From the NCBI GenBank assembly GCA_020859995.1, contig JAJBVE010000205.1, forward strand, positions 1-48,457: 48,457 nt of DNA. Direction: 5' to 3'. How positions within the stretch are numbered: the stretch's first letter is position 1; every line of letters begins with the position of its first letter. Of this stretch, positions 1-10,405 are shown piece after piece. The position numbers and the translations under genes were made by a program. The notes beneath the pieces are model-generated. The model ran no database searches. It was given only the letters and a program-made list of their open reading frames with translations, and was not told the DNA's origin. The stretch is from Clostridiales bacterium. Lineage in GTDB: Bacteria > Bacillota > Clostridia > Lachnospirales > Lachnospiraceae.

Positions 1-3000
1 TCCGGTGCAAGTTCCACCGCCGTGACTGTCTCTCCAAAAGTAGATGCCCAGCTGTCAAAATGCCCCAGGTTCATTTCCATCAGGCGGTCATATTGAAGAT
101 AGCGCATCAGCGTATATAATTCCGTCATGCTGTTTGAGACCGGAGTGCCTGTAGCAAACGTAATCCCACGGCTCCCGGTAATCTCATCCATATAGCGGCA
201 CTTTGCGAACATATCCGAGCTTTTCTGTGCCTCCGTCTGTGCGATTCCGGCAATGTTGCGCATTTTTGTGTATAAGAAAAGGTTCTTAAAACCGTGCGAC
301 TCGTCCACAAACAGCCTGTCAACACCCAGCTGCTCAAAGGTTACAACATCATCCTTCCTGCTCTGGTCATTTAAGCGTTCCAGTTTTGTTTCAAGGGATT
401 TCCTCGTTTTCTCCATCTGTTTGATGGTATACTGCTCCGCTTCGCTAGATCTTGCTTCTTCGATCTGGAACAATAACTCGTCAATCTGGTCCTGCAGCAT
501 GGCTTTCTGCCTTTCAATCGACAGCGGTATGCGCTCAAACTGCGTATGGCCAATAATCACAGCATCGTAATCCCCCGTTGCAATCCTCGCGCAGAATTTC
601 TTCCTGTTCGATGGTTCAAAATCTTTTTTGGTAGCCACAAGGATATTTGCACCGGGATAAAGTTTTAAAAAATCGCTCCCCCATTGTTCTGTCAGATGGT
701 TCGGAACAACAAACAGAGACTTCTGGCACAATCCCAGACGTTTCGATTCCATTGCCGCCGCGACCATTTCATAAGTTTTCCCGGCACCCACGCAATGCGC
801 AAGCAGCGTATTCCCGCCGTACAGCACATGCGCCACCGCATTTTTCTGATGCGGACGCAGGCCGATTGCCGGATTCATCCCCTGAAAAGTAATATGGCTC
901 CCGTCATACTCACGCGGGCGGCTGCTGTTAAACCGCAAGTTATATTCATGCACCAGATCAGCCCTGCGCTGCGGGTCACGGAATACCCATTCCTTAAATG
1001 CCGCTTTGATCGCATCCTGCTTCTGCTGTGCCAGCATCGTTTCTTTCTTATTAAGGACGCGCTTTTCTTTCCCATCTTCCTCAACCCTGTCAAAGATTCT
1101 GGTGTCGCGGAGATTTAACGCATCTTCAAGCAGCTTATAGCCGTTCACACGGTCTGTACCGTAAGTCATACGCACACGGACGTTTCCGTAGCTGTCCCGG
1201 CTTTTCCCGCTGATATTCCACTCACCGGATGATGGGGAATAGCGCACATCAATCACGCTCCCAAGAAGATACTGCGGTGTCTGGAACAGTTCTTCCATAA
1301 AATCACGGATATACTCCTGTTTAATCCATGTCGCACCGATACGCACTTCAATGTCGGATGCCTCCAAATCCTTTGGCTGTACCTGTTCCAGAAACGCCAC
1401 GTTGACCGCATACTTTGGATTACTCTCCGCAAAAGTACGCGCTGTCTCCAGCTTTCTGCGGACATTGCCAGAAAGATATTCGTCTGCCGTCTCCCATCGG
1501 TCTGTCAGCGGATTCATGAAAATCACACCCCGAAGCTCCTCTGTCAGTTCTTCCTCGCTTTTCCCGGACAGCTGCATCATGTACGGAAGGTCAACCCTTG
1601 CTTTCTCTCCCATAGATACTGCCAGCGCTTCACTCGCCGTATCCACGCTTGTCACGACAACTGCCTTCTTTATGGTGCGTTTGGTAAACATGTCTGCCTT
1701 GCGCTCCAGATTTCCTTCATTGTCCACCACTTCCAGCGAACATAACAGGCAATAGCTGTTATCCTGATTAAATGCCCTTTTATTTGCACTGCTTGAGAGA
1801 AGGCCGTATTTTTTCGTATAAGCATCATACAGCGTGTTCAGCTGCAGCTGTAACTCCCGGATTTCTTCTTCGCTTCCATCATTCGCCTGACAGTCAATCA
1901 GGCTCTGCGCACAGTCACGGACAGCTACCATACCTTTTACGCGCTCCGCCGTTGCTGCAGGAAGCTCCATCTTCGTCATAACAGAGTTTTCACGGTAATA
2001 TACCTGATCGTTTACCACAGTGTAGGAAAAATTCTTCACTTTCGGGTCTGCCGGAATGGTCTCCGTATCCGCTTCCAGATCATCATCCTGTACCTGCACG
2101 GCTTCAATCGTCCCATGAATCCGGGCTACCGCCGTTTTCAGCTGTTCGGATAAATCCGCACCCTCAATCGGCTTCACGGTGCATTCAAGTTTGCCATACT
2201 GCGTGCTCTCCTCCGTCAACGTGCCAAGCACCATTTCCGGATGGTCTGCAAAATACTGGTTGATCGTAAATCCTTCCGCGCTCGTGCCAAGCCGTGTCCA
2301 TTCCGCATCCTTTGCCAAAGCCGGACTTTCCCTCTTCTGTAAAAATAAAATATCCGATACCACGCCTGTACCGGCATTGCGCAGAAAAGCGTTGTTCGGG
2401 AGCCGGATTGCGCCAAGCAGATCAGCCCTCTGTGCAAGGTATTCCCTCGCCGCCGCATTCTGCTTATCCATCGTCCCTGCTGATGTTATGACAGCCACCA
2501 CACCGCCCGGACGTACCTGGTCAACAGCTTTCGCGAGAAAATAATCATGTATCTGGAAGTGCAGGCGGTCATATTTCTTATCCACCACACTGTAATTTCC
2601 AAACGGCACATTGCCGATCACAACATCAAAGAAATCGTTGGGATAAGCTGTCTTTTCAAAACCGTCCACGGTAATATCCGCTTTCGGATAAAGCTGTTTC
2701 GCAATACGCCCGGTAATGGAATCCAGTTCTACTCCATATAAATGGCTCTCTTTCATGCTCTCCGGCATCATGCCGAAAAAGTTTCCGACGCCCATCGACG
2801 GCTCTAAGACATTGCCGCCTGTAAACCCCATCTGTGCCAGCGCGTCATACATCGCGCGGATGACTGTTGGGGATGTATAGTGGGCATTCAGTGTTGATGA
2901 ACGTGCCGCACTGTATTCATCCGGTGTCAGAACTTCACGAAGCTCCCGGTATTCGTTCGCCCACGCGGTTTTATTAGAATCAAACGCATCCGGCAGACCG

Positions 3001-6000
3001 CCCCATCCCACATATTTTGAAAGGATTTGCTGTTCATCCGGCGTCGCCATCCTGCCCTCGGCTTCCAGTGTTTTCAGCAGCCGGATCGCATCCATATTCA
3101 TGCGGAATTTCGTTTTCTGGCCGCCCGCACCCAAATCCATATCCGTGATGGTAAAATTTTCCGGTTCATAATCAGGCACGCTATCTGCTTCCTGCCTTCC
3201 GGCTTCCAGCTCCGGTTCATCAAACGGCGTAGGATCCTCCTGCTGCTCCCACTGCTGTTCCTCCACAAATGAGCGGACATACTCCGTGCTTTCACTGCGG
3301 AAAATGGGGAATCCTGTCCCATTCTGGAATGTTATATCACGCAGGCTGACTTTCCCTGCCGTAAAATCTACCGCGTCAATCGCAAACTGCCGGTTATCAA
3401 TCGTCAGCTTCATTCCAATCGGAAGATAATCCCTGCCCTTGTACTCATGGAAAACGGAATGAGAACCATCCTCGTTCTCGCCCATGAGGACAATATTCTG
3501 TCCGGTTGCCCACAGCTTCTTTCCGTGGGAAGCCCAGGTGCTGCGTTTAAATCCAGTGACCGGAATCGAATCGCCGCTCTCCAGCTGCTTGTCAAGAATT
3601 TTTGTCCCAAGTACATCAGCTACTGCCTGCGCATCCTCACCGTAAAATTCAAAATAGCCGTTGTGTTCAAATCCGACAAGGACGTTTACCCGGTATTTCT
3701 CGCGGATACGCTCATACTCGGATTCTTTTGCAGACTCCAAAACAGCAAGCTCCTCCTGCTCCGGTTCTGCAGCTGCAACCGTATCCATACTGGATAATTC
3801 CGTATCATCCGAAGATAAATCCATATCCGGTGATTCTTCCCTGTCTGCCTTTGAATCAGTCTCCTCCAATCCAGTTTCTTCGCTCGCGCTTTCTTCTAAA
3901 GGTTCTTCTTCGGACATAGCAGCTTCCGGCTTTTCATCCTCTTCCACAGATGCTACAGGCATTTCGCTTTCTTCCGCAGAAGCTGATTCTTCAACCGCAA
4001 ATCCATCACTTGCATCAGATATTTCTTCCTCTGATGCCCGTTCTTCCTGTCCTGGCTCTGCATACACTCCCTGCTCTTCTGGCGCTTCTTCCTGCGAAGT
4101 TATATCTTCCGATTCCTCTGTCTTCTCAAAACTTCCGGTTGTATCAGCATGATCTACAGATTCCTGCCCCGTCACGTTCCTCTCCGGTTTCTGTTCCTTA
4201 TAACCGGAAGCATCCCTCTCTGGTTTCTGTTCCTCCTGACCGGAAACCTCTCTTTCCTGCGGCTCTGCAGCCCGTTCTCTTTCCGGTTCGCGTTCCACCA
4301 TCTCCACAATCAGGTGGCTGTTTAAAGGATTGCCCTCCACCAGCGCATCCAGATCGGCCTTTTCATAGGTATAAGTAAAGAGCGGGTACTTCTTGTCCCG
4401 CAGGACAATGGTTCCGCTCTCGATCTCATCTACCTCATATTCTGTTCCGTGGACAAAAACGCTGTCGCCTATGGTATATCCGTAGACAGGCACAAGCTCC
4501 GGCGCATTTTCATCCCTGAAAGGCTGCATCAGGTCCGTGCCGTATTTCTGCGCTTCCGCAGCCACTTCGCGTGACGGTGTAAACAGGGAAAATTCTCCGT
4601 TTTTAAATGCCACAACATCCGTGAAGATACCCTGCATGATTTCATACATGCCGTCCGTCTCATGTACTGTGCCAAGGACAGCAGACATATCTGAAATAAC
4701 GTCTTCCAGCCAGCCCGCATCCGTCAGCTTTTTCTCAATCTCACCATATTCCGCAAACGGATCTGTACTTTCCGGCAGGGCAAGCACCGATTTATCGCGG
4801 TTATGGTAGAAAAGATTGATACGCTGTGCGAGTGTATGGCGCTCGTAAGCCGGCATCTGCTGATAATCCTGCTCTCTTAAATATCTTCCTGTCAGAATCA
4901 GCCGTTCCACCCGCTCTGATGCCTGATTCCATTTCATCAGGATTTCCGGGGCATCATGGTCTCCATAGTTGCCACGGGAAAGCAGCACCCCTTTCGCATC
5001 ATAATTTGCGTGGCTGTTGTACGCTCCGCAGAGCGCAGGCGAGCTTCCGCCCGTGCCATACCGCTCCTTCAGGAAACTCATTTTTTCTTTTTCCGTATGG
5101 GGTTGGATATAATAGGAGTAAGTCGTCAGCCGTCCATCCGAATATGCGCCGCCACCCATAAAGAAATGGTCTATCTCATCCTCCGTAATAAAATCGACAT
5201 GATCACGGAAGGTCTCAACCTGTGACAGCGGCAGATGAAGCTGCCGGTTCTCCAGCTCTGAAAGCCGCCGCAGGATTTTCTCCGGGTCATGGAAATGCCA
5301 CCGCATAATCGAACGGTCTTCCTCATAGCGCATGAGGAATTCGCCAAGTCCCTGCATTGTTTCAGATACAAAAGCACGATCTTCCAAAAGCTCTGCAATC
5401 TTTTCCGTGCTGTCCGGGAATCCGCCGGAAAACAATTCCTCATCCATGAAAAACTCAACCGCACAATCCTGATGCAGATACCAGAGTGATTCCGCTACTT
5501 CTTTCCGTTCATTTGGAATGGCCTGATTTAAAATAATCTGCGGCGCATAATGCCCGGAAACCACCAGTTCCTTTATCCGCTGCGCTGTCTGCTCCCAGCT
5601 TACCACGGCAGCATCATCCGCCAGCTCTGCGGCACTTCCTCTGGCAAATCTCATGCCGTTTTCATCAAACCAGACTGCATATCTTACATTATCAGCCACA
5701 ATACCAATCGCACCATAGCCATATTCCGATTTCAAAAACTGCGCATCGTCCCCGGCATTCAACATAAAATGAGCGGCAACCCTGAGAATGCTTCCCTTGT
5801 TGTTGCCGCCCATCCGCAATACTTCATCCGCTACCGTAAGTGGAATCCCCGCTTGCGTAAGAATGCCGGACAGCTCCTCACTGTCCGGCACCCCGTCTGC
5901 CACAAAACTTTTATCAATTTCCGGCTTATTGCCTTCTAACAGTAAACCAGTTCGCTTAAGACGATCTCCTCCGCCCGGTTCTGGATGTTCTCCATCCTGC

Positions 6001-7175
6001 CGAGCCACGCCATCTGGTCCTTTGCCTTCAGTTCTTCGGTCACGCCCTCCGACTTCATCATGCCCTGCGTCAGCCGCTCCATCCGCTCGTTCGCTGACCT
6101 GTCGATCTCCAGCAGGTGCGCCGTCAGGCCCCCGTTCAGGAGAAGCCCCTGATACAGACCGCTGTGGTTCTCTTTCAGATACGTCTTCCGCATCCTCCCG
6201 TAGCGTCCCAGTGGCTGTTTCGGTTGCTCGTCCATCTGCACGTTCGGGATCAGGAAGCCCGCTCTGTTCGTGTAATCCATTTTCATCTGAAACATCTCCT
6301 TTACTTAGTGATTCCACTTTCGTTTGTGCGCTTTCGCGCTTTAAAGTGTTAAATTCATTATAGCTACTATTCTGCTCATTTGCAAGGCTTTTTTTACGTT
6401 CTTCTTCATATCTTTCAATATCCCTCGCGCGGACAAAACGCCCAATGTCCATAAGGATAGGTTTTGCCGTCTCCGACACCGCATTGCCAAACTGCGCAAG
6501 TACCACCGGAGTGCTGAAATCCGTGATATATTCAAAATCAAGCGCATCAAATTCCTCGCTGACATCCAGCCCGCACCGCTTCATCAGGGTGTAATGCAGG
6601 CTGTTGTTCATCAATTCACGAAAACGCACCTCCAGGTTCTGCTCATCCAGTTCCTCCAGAAAACTTCCTTCCACGGCATAATGAAATCCTGCCATATATT
6701 CCGGCAGGGTGTCAATCACCGCATCAAGCGCAATCTGGCGAAGGCAATCCGACATGTTTCCCACGGCTCCCATGTCAATGGAATAATTGGATGCTAAATG
6801 CTCCATGAGAGGCGCATAATCTTCTTCCTTAAGCTGCCACAGATAGGGGTCTCTGCCGCCTACCCTCATCCTGTGCGTGTCCGACACATCGAACACATAT
6901 TTTAATCTTGGCCAGTCCACAGAATCGTCAATCAGGGCAATGCCTTTTGCCCCTCGATTCACCCACCGCCCCATTTTGCTGTTCCATAATTCCAGAGACG
7001 CACACGCGGTTGCATCCGGTCTCTGCGCATGGATCAGCAGCTGTTCGCTAAAAGGGTATCGGTACAGCCGGGAAGCCGTATCCAGATACCCCATCCAGTT
7101 ATACGGGGAACGGGCAGCGTCTTTCGCCGCCTGTTCCGACATTGCACTGACCAAACGATATTTACTGCTTGCCAT
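1..7175 (-). CDS. Giant DNA methylase / SNF2-type helicase of conjugative element (3' end missing)
   Basis: I translated the whole stretch by hand: it stays open from ATG at 7175 (SD GGAGGAA just upstream) to the window edge, 2391 codons with no stop, so the C-terminus is missing. Residues 1-290 are the conserved N-terminal domain of these element proteins. Residues 300-415 are a Gly/Arg/Glu-rich linker and 960-1150 a Glu/Ser-rich acidic linker. A SAM-binding-like segment (EPSMGVGNFFG) lies near 1457 and an adenine-methylase NVPFG motif near 1520. Helicase motifs follow: Walker A GAGKT near 2131, DESH near 2291 and ATGTPVSNS near 2338. Proteins of this kind are hallmark genes of Tn1549/CTn-type elements and are thought to modify or process transferred DNA; the exact role is unproven. 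It is the last gene of the transfer operon seen here and follows topB's region on the same strand. Confidence 0.9.
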   Translation of the reverse strand, partial: MASSKYRLVSAMSEQAAKDAARSPYNWMGYLDTASRLYRYPFSEQLLIHAQRPDATACASLELWNSKMGRWVNRGAKGIALIDDSVDWPRLKYVFDVSDTHRMRVGGRDPYLWQLKEEDYAPLMEHLASNYSIDMGAVGNMSDCLRQIALDAVIDTLPEYMAGFHYAVEGSFLEELDEQNLEVRFRELMNNSLHYTLMKRCGLDVSEEFDALDFEYITDFSTPVVLAQFGNAVSETAKPILMDIGRFVRARDIERYEEERKKSLANEQNSSYNEFNTLKRESAQTKVESLSKGDVSDENGLHEQSGLPDPERADGRATETATGTLREDAEDVSEREPQRSVSGASPERGPDGAPAGDRQVSERADGAADAGHDEVGGRDRRTEGKGPDGVARQDGEHPEPGGGDRLKRTGLLLEGNKPEIDKSFVADGVPDSEELSGILTQAGIPLTVADEVLRMGGNNKGSILRVAAHFMLNAGDDAQFLKSEYGYGAIGIVADNVRYAVWFDENGMRFARGSAAELADDAAVVSWEQTAQRIKELVVSGHYAPQIILNQAIPNERKEVAESLWYLHQDCAVEFFMDEELFSGGFPDSTEKIAELLEDRAFVSETMQGLGEFLMRYEEDRSIMRWHFHDPEKILRRLSELENRQLHLPLSQVETFRDHVDFITEDEIDHFFMGGGAYSDGRLTTYSYYIQPHTEKEKMSFLKERYGTGGSSPALCGAYNSHANYDAKGVLLSRGNYGDHDAPEILMKWNQASERVERLILTGRYLREQDYQQMPAYERHTLAQRINLFYHNRDKSVLALPESTDPFAEYGEIEKKLTDAGWLEDVISDMSAVLGTVHETDGMYEIMQGIFTDVVAFKNGEFSLFTPSREVAAEAQKYGTDLMQPFRDENAPELVPVYGYTIGDSVFVHGTEYEVDEIESGTIVLRDKKYPLFTYTYEKADLDALVEGNPLNSHLIVEMVEREPERERAAEPQEREVSGQEEQKPERDASGYKEQKPERNVTGQESVDHADTTGSFEKTEESEDITSQEEAPEEQGVYAEPGQEERASEEEISDASDGFAVEESASAEESEMPVASVEEDEKPEAAMSEEEPLEESASEETGLEETDSKADREESPDMDLSSDDTELSSMDTVAAAEPEQEELAVLESAKESEYERIREKYRVNVLVGFEHNGYFEFYGEDAQAVADVLGTKILDKQLESGDSIPVTGFKRSTWASHGKKLWATGQNIVLMGENEDGSHSVFHEYKGRDYLPIGMKLTIDNRQFAIDAVDFTAGKVSLRDITFQNGTGFPIFRSESTEYVRSFVEEQQWEQQEDPTPFDEPELEAGRQEADSVPDYEPENFTITDMDLGAGGQKTKFRMNMDAIRLLKTLEAEGRMATPDEQQILSKYVGWGGLPDAFDSNKTAWANEYRELREVLTPDEYSAARSSTLNAHYTSPTVIRAMYDALAQMGFTGGNVLEPSMGVGNFFGMMPESMKESHLYGVELDSITGRIAKQLYPKADITVDGFEKTAYPNDFFDVVIGNVPFGNYSVVDKKYDRLHFQIHDYFLAKAVDQVRPGGVVAVITSAGTMDKQNAAAREYLAQRADLLGAIRLPNNAFLRNAGTGVVSDILFLQKRESPALAKDAEWTRLGTSAEGFTINQYFADHPEMVLGTLTEESTQYGKLECTVKPIEGADLSEQLKTAVARIHGTIEAVQVQDDDLEADTETIPADPKVKNFSYTVVNDQVYYRENSVMTKMELPAATAERVKGMVAVRDCAQSLIDCQANDGSEEEIRELQLQLNTLYDAYTKKYGLLSSSANKRAFNQDNSYCLLCSLEVVDNEGNLERKADMFTKRTIKKAVVVTSVDTASEALAVSMGEKARVDLPYMMQLSGKSEEELTEELRGVIFMNPLTDRWETADEYLSGNVRRKLETARTFAESNPKYAVNVAFLEQVQPKDLEASDIEVRIGATWIKQEYIRDFMEELFQTPQYLLGSVIDVRYSPSSGEWNISGKSRDSYGNVRVRMTYGTDRVNGYKLLEDALNLRDTRIFDRVEEDGKEKRVLNKKETMLAQQKQDAIKAAFKEWVFRDPQRRADLVHEYNLRFNSSRPREYDGSHITFQGMNPAIGLRPHQKNAVAHVLYGGNTLLAHCVGAGKTYEMVAAAMESKRLGLCQKSLFVVPNHLTEQWGSDFLKLYPGANILVATKKDFEPSNRKKFCARIATGDYDAVIIGHTQFERIPLSIERQKAMLQDQIDELLFQIEEARSSEAEQYTIKQMEKTRKSLETKLERLNDQSRKDDVVTFEQLGVDRLFVDESHGFKNLFLYTKMRNIAGIAQTEAQKSSDMFAKCRYMDEITGSRGITFATGTPVSNSMTELYTLMRYLQYDRLMEMNLGHFDSWASTFGETVTAVELAP
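5936..6286 (-). CDS. tnpV: TnpV family protein, encoded in an alternative frame inside the helicase gene
   Basis: This 116-residue frame matches the transposon-encoded TnpV family over most of its length: GRYGRMRKTYLKE, LLEIDRSANERMERL and VTEELKAKDQM are typical. It has its own ribosome binding site, AAAGGAG followed by nine bases and ATG; ATG at 6295 and 6280 are alternative starts. TnpV is found on mobilisable Clostridium transposons such as Tn4451 but its function is unknown. The gene lies wholly within the giant helicase ORF on the same strand in another reading frame, where the helicase frame reads as an unstructured Gly/Arg/Glu/Pro linker. Both frames stay open, so this is a genuine overlap and not a broken helicase. 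It looks like an old insertion of tnpV into a linker that happened to keep the host frame open. Confidence 0.75.
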   Translation of the reverse strand: MKMDYTNRAGFLIPNVQMDEQPKQPLGRYGRMRKTYLKENHSGLYQGLLLNGGLTAHLLEIDRSANERMERLTQGMMKSEGVTEELKAKDQMAWLGRMENIQNRAEEIVLSELVYC

Positions 7176-7243
7176 GTAATTCCTCCATCGTTTTTACATT
7201 TCGGTTCAAATAAAAATCACAGCGCCGTTTTTTAATTCTAATT

Positions 7244-9370
7244 CTACCTCTCCTTCCCCCGTTTCTTTTTGTTTACAAACTCCATTTCAAAGCCGGGATA
7301 TTTTCCCCCGTTTTCAACCAGCCGGATTTTTGCGTCATACTTCTTTCCGGTTCTTTTGGATTCCAGCCCCTTTGCCAGATAATATCCCTTTTTCAGCATG
7401 GATTCCGCAACCTTCCTTGTAAAATCCAGTCCGATGCTCTGCATGAAGCGGTTTTCTTTCCAGAGCGCAAAATCACATTTTCTGTTACAGCAGGAATAAC
7501 TCTGTTTCCGCTCCACGATTTTTGCTCCGCAGCGCGGGCAGATACCGATACTATCTGCATCCGATACGCCGGAAAACATTGTCCTTGCATCCGTGCCGAC
7601 ATCCGCATAATCCTCCACCAGTGAAGTGACCAGCTGCGTGATATTCTGCATAAATTCATCCGCGCTGACTTCTCCCTGCTCCATCTTAAGAAGCTGGTTT
7701 TCCCATTCAGCCGTCATTCCCGGTGACTTTACCGTCTCCGGCAAAATCTCAATCAGCTTCATGGCGTCATCCGTCGCGGTCAGCTGCCTGCCTTTGCGGA
7801 CAACATAGCCCGTGTTTACCAGTTTTTCAATAATCCCGGCTCTTGTTGCAGGCGTACCAAGACCTTTTTTCTCTGTCTCCTTTGCAAACTCGCCGCTCCC
7901 GGCCCGCTCCATCGCAGAAAGCAGCGTATCCTCGGTATATGGCTTCGGCGGCCTTGTAAAATGCTCTGTCACATCAGCATCCACTTTGGAAAGGATAAGC
8001 CCGGCCTGCGCTCCCTGCGGCACGATTTCCTCATCATCCTCATCATTTTTCTTCTTTTTCTTATCAGCCATGTATGCCTGAAAAGAATCCTCAACCACTG
8101 TCCAGCCTTTCTGCAGTACGGTTTTCCCTTTCACGGAAAATTCCGTCCCCTCACATTCCGCTTTTACCACAGATTCCAGATAAACCATCGGCTCCGCTCC
8201 TGCCGTAAGCAGCCGCTGTGCAATCAGAAAGAAAACAGACCGTTCCCCTTTGCTAAGCGAAGAAATGTCTGCCGTAAGGCTCGCCTTTGTCGGAATGATT
8301 GCGTGATGGTCAGTCACTTTTTTGTTGTCGATCATAGAACGGGCATCCGGAATAAAAGCCGCATCCACCCGAAACGGAAGGATTTCAGGTAAATCCTGCA
8401 TCAAATCCAGGGCGGTCTCTTCCATATCCTCCGTCAGATAACGGCTGTCCGTCCGGGGATAGGTTACCAGCTTCGCTTCATAAAGCTTCTGAGTATAATC
8501 CAGTGTCTGCTTTGCGGTATATCCGAAACAGCGGTTGGCTTCCCTCTGCAGCGTCGTCAGGTCATACAGCTTCGGCGGCTTTGCGGTCTTTTCGACACTC
8601 TCGGCCACCGTGATCACGGCATCCTTTCCCCGGCATTTTTCAGCAACCTGATCTGCCTGTTCCTTGTCCATATTTTCTTCTGCTGTCAGGCGGTATCCAC
8701 CGCTTGAAATATGCGCCTTATAAAAAGCTTCTTTCTGAAAACCGTCAATCTGCGCCCTGCGTTCCGTCAGCATGGCAAGCGTCGGTGTCTGCACCCGACC
8801 CACGGTCAGCTTCCTGCCATACTGTGTCGTAAACAGCCGGGTTCCGTTGATTCCTACCAGCCAGTCAGCTTTGGAACGGCATCCGGCTGATAAAAACAGG
8901 CGGTCATACTCGCTGCCGGGACGCAAGTTTTCAAATCCATCCCGGATTGCCGCATCCTCCATAGAGCTGATCCACAGACGAAGCATCGGCTTGTCGCATC
9001 CTGCCTTTTCATAGACCATGCGGAAAATCGCTTCTCCCTCCCGCCCTGCGTCACAGGCATTTACCACATCCCTCACATCTTCCCTGTGCAGCAATCCTTC
9101 CAGAACGCGGTACTGTTCCTTTGTGCTTTCCGATACTACCGTCTGCCATTTTTCCGGCAAAATCGGCAGGTCTTCAAACCGCCATTTCGCGTACCGCTCA
9201 TCATAATCCTGCGGCTGTGCCAGTTCCACCAGATGCCCGACACACCAGCTCACCAGATAGCCGCTCCCCTCTAAAAATCCGTCCTCGCGCTTATATGCAC
9301 CGATCACTTTCGCGATTGACGCTGCAACGCTCGGTTTTTCTGCAATAACCAGTCTGTAATTCAAATTCAT
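7244..9370 (-). CDS. topB: DNA topoisomerase III
   Basis: A type IA topoisomerase of 708 residues that relaxes and decatenates DNA by a transient tyrosine-DNA link. The Toprim domain begins at once (VIAEKPSVAASIAKVIGA). The active-site tyrosine lies in the TYPRTDSRYL motif around residue 307, and a four-cysteine zinc finger (CPRCG, then CCNRKC) is near residues 611-632, followed by a basic tail. Such topB genes are standard in Tn1549/CTn-like elements and probably handle DNA intermediates of transfer. The start is unclear: GGAGGT abuts ATG with almost no spacer, whereas the third codon, TTG, has a better spacing of about six bases. The gene is preceded by a GC-rich hairpin at 9390-9417 and precedes the helicase gene. 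Confidence 0.95.
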   Translation of the reverse strand: MNLNYRLVIAEKPSVAASIAKVIGAYKREDGFLEGSGYLVSWCVGHLVELAQPQDYDERYAKWRFEDLPILPEKWQTVVSESTKEQYRVLEGLLHREDVRDVVNACDAGREGEAIFRMVYEKAGCDKPMLRLWISSMEDAAIRDGFENLRPGSEYDRLFLSAGCRSKADWLVGINGTRLFTTQYGRKLTVGRVQTPTLAMLTERRAQIDGFQKEAFYKAHISSGGYRLTAEENMDKEQADQVAEKCRGKDAVITVAESVEKTAKPPKLYDLTTLQREANRCFGYTAKQTLDYTQKLYEAKLVTYPRTDSRYLTEDMEETALDLMQDLPEILPFRVDAAFIPDARSMIDNKKVTDHHAIIPTKASLTADISSLSKGERSVFFLIAQRLLTAGAEPMVYLESVVKAECEGTEFSVKGKTVLQKGWTVVEDSFQAYMADKKKKKNDEDDEEIVPQGAQAGLILSKVDADVTEHFTRPPKPYTEDTLLSAMERAGSGEFAKETEKKGLGTPATRAGIIEKLVNTGYVVRKGRQLTATDDAMKLIEILPETVKSPGMTAEWENQLLKMEQGEVSADEFMQNITQLVTSLVEDYADVGTDARTMFSGVSDADSIGICPRCGAKIVERKQSYSCCNRKCDFALWKENRFMQSIGLDFTRKVAESMLKKGYYLAKGLESKRTGKKYDAKIRLVENGGKYPGFEMEFVNKKKRGKER

Positions 9371-9389
9371 ACCTCCGTATCAAAAGTCC

Positions 9390-9417
9390 GGCGCAGGAGA
9401 AGTCTTTCCCCTGCGCC
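9390..9417 (-). other. GC-rich hairpin in the DUF4366-topB gap
   Basis: Perfect 8-bp stem GGCGCAGG / CCTGCGCC with a 12-base loop, between the DUF4366 gene and topB. No T-run follows, so it is more likely an mRNA stability or processing element than a terminator. This is inference. Confidence 0.4.
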
Positions 9418-9497
9418 AGTGTCATGCAAATTACAGGAAACATCCTGTTTTTCCTGTCAGTTCCAGCTGTCTGCCCTTTCCTGCAAGACCGGGATGC

Positions 9498-10403
9498 TTA
9501 CTCATAATCCTCGTCTTCCTCCAGATAATAGCCGTCTTCCCCTTCATATTCCTCTTCACGTTCTGTATCGTCCGTGCTGCCGGAATTATCAGCATCCTCC
9601 GCATTTTTTTCATTTTCATCTTCATTGACCGTTTCGCCCTCGTCAATATACTCGATGTTTTCATCATCGGAGAAAGAGCCGTCGTGCTTCGGCTTGTAGA
9701 TTTTGAAATAATAGTAAGCCCCGGCAATCAGCGCGCCAAGCACCGCAAGGATAAGAAGCGTCGCCATGCTGTTATTGGATGTGCCGGATTCCCCGGTTTC
9801 AGAGGTTACAGCGGTTTCAGCTGCATCGGTCTCCGTCGTCGCGGATTCTTCTTCAAGGACAACCGTTGCCGTTGTCAGTCCGGTCCCTCCATCTTCCGTT
9901 TCCTCACTCAAAAAATCCGCGAGGTCATTTTCGTCGATCATGGACAGCATGTACACGTTCTGTGAAGAGCTGTCATAGTCAATAATCAGGAAAAATGTGT
10001 TGTTATTGGCGGTCTGGATGGTATAAAACTCCTTGCCCGAAGATTCATCTACCACATTATCCACCACCGTGCCATTGCCATCCACCGTAAACGCATAGCT
10101 GTTTTTCTCTGTCGAATCGGATTCCTCTTCCGAATCTTTTTCTGAATTATCTTCACTGTCAGCATCCTCTGTCGTTTCATCAGCTTCGTCTGTCTCGGAT
10201 TCCGCCACAGTTTCCCTCGTGATGACAGCTTCTCCGGATTCTTCCTCAGATGTTTCCGCCTGCGTCTCATCCGTAAACTGTTCCTCGATCACCGTTGTCT
10301 CCTGCACCGTTTCTGTTTCCGTGGCATACGCTGTCACCGATGCTGCTGACAGCATCATCACGGCTGACAGCAGGACGCATAATCTTTTCATTCTTTTTCT
10401 CAT
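9498..10403 (-). CDS. DUF4366 family membrane-anchored acidic protein
   Basis: The 301-residue product has an N-terminal signal peptide (basic MRKRMKR, then a hydrophobic core ending near AYATE), a very Glu/Asp/Thr-rich segment at about 30-100, a folded middle that includes FTVDGNGTVVDNV and NNTFFLIIDYDS, one transmembrane segment near 222-240 (MATLLILAVLGALIAGAYYY) and an acidic cytoplasmic tail. This architecture is that of the DUF4366 proteins regularly found beside topB and DUF4315 in Tn1549/CTn-type elements. The molecular function is unknown; the layout suggests an extracellular domain held at the transfer machinery. It starts two bases after the DUF4315 stop, so translation is probably coupled. 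Confidence 0.85.
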   Translation of the reverse strand: MRKRMKRLCVLLSAVMMLSAASVTAYATETETVQETTVIEEQFTDETQAETSEEESGEAVITRETVAESETDEADETTEDADSEDNSEKDSEEESDSTEKNSYAFTVDGNGTVVDNVVDESSGKEFYTIQTANNNTFFLIIDYDSSSQNVYMLSMIDENDLADFLSEETEDGGTGLTTATVVLEEESATTETDAAETAVTSETGESGTSNNSMATLLILAVLGALIAGAYYYFKIYKPKHDGSFSDDENIEYIDEGETVNEDENEKNAEDADNSGSTDDTEREEEYEGEDGYYLEEDEDYE

Positions 10404-10405
10404 GC

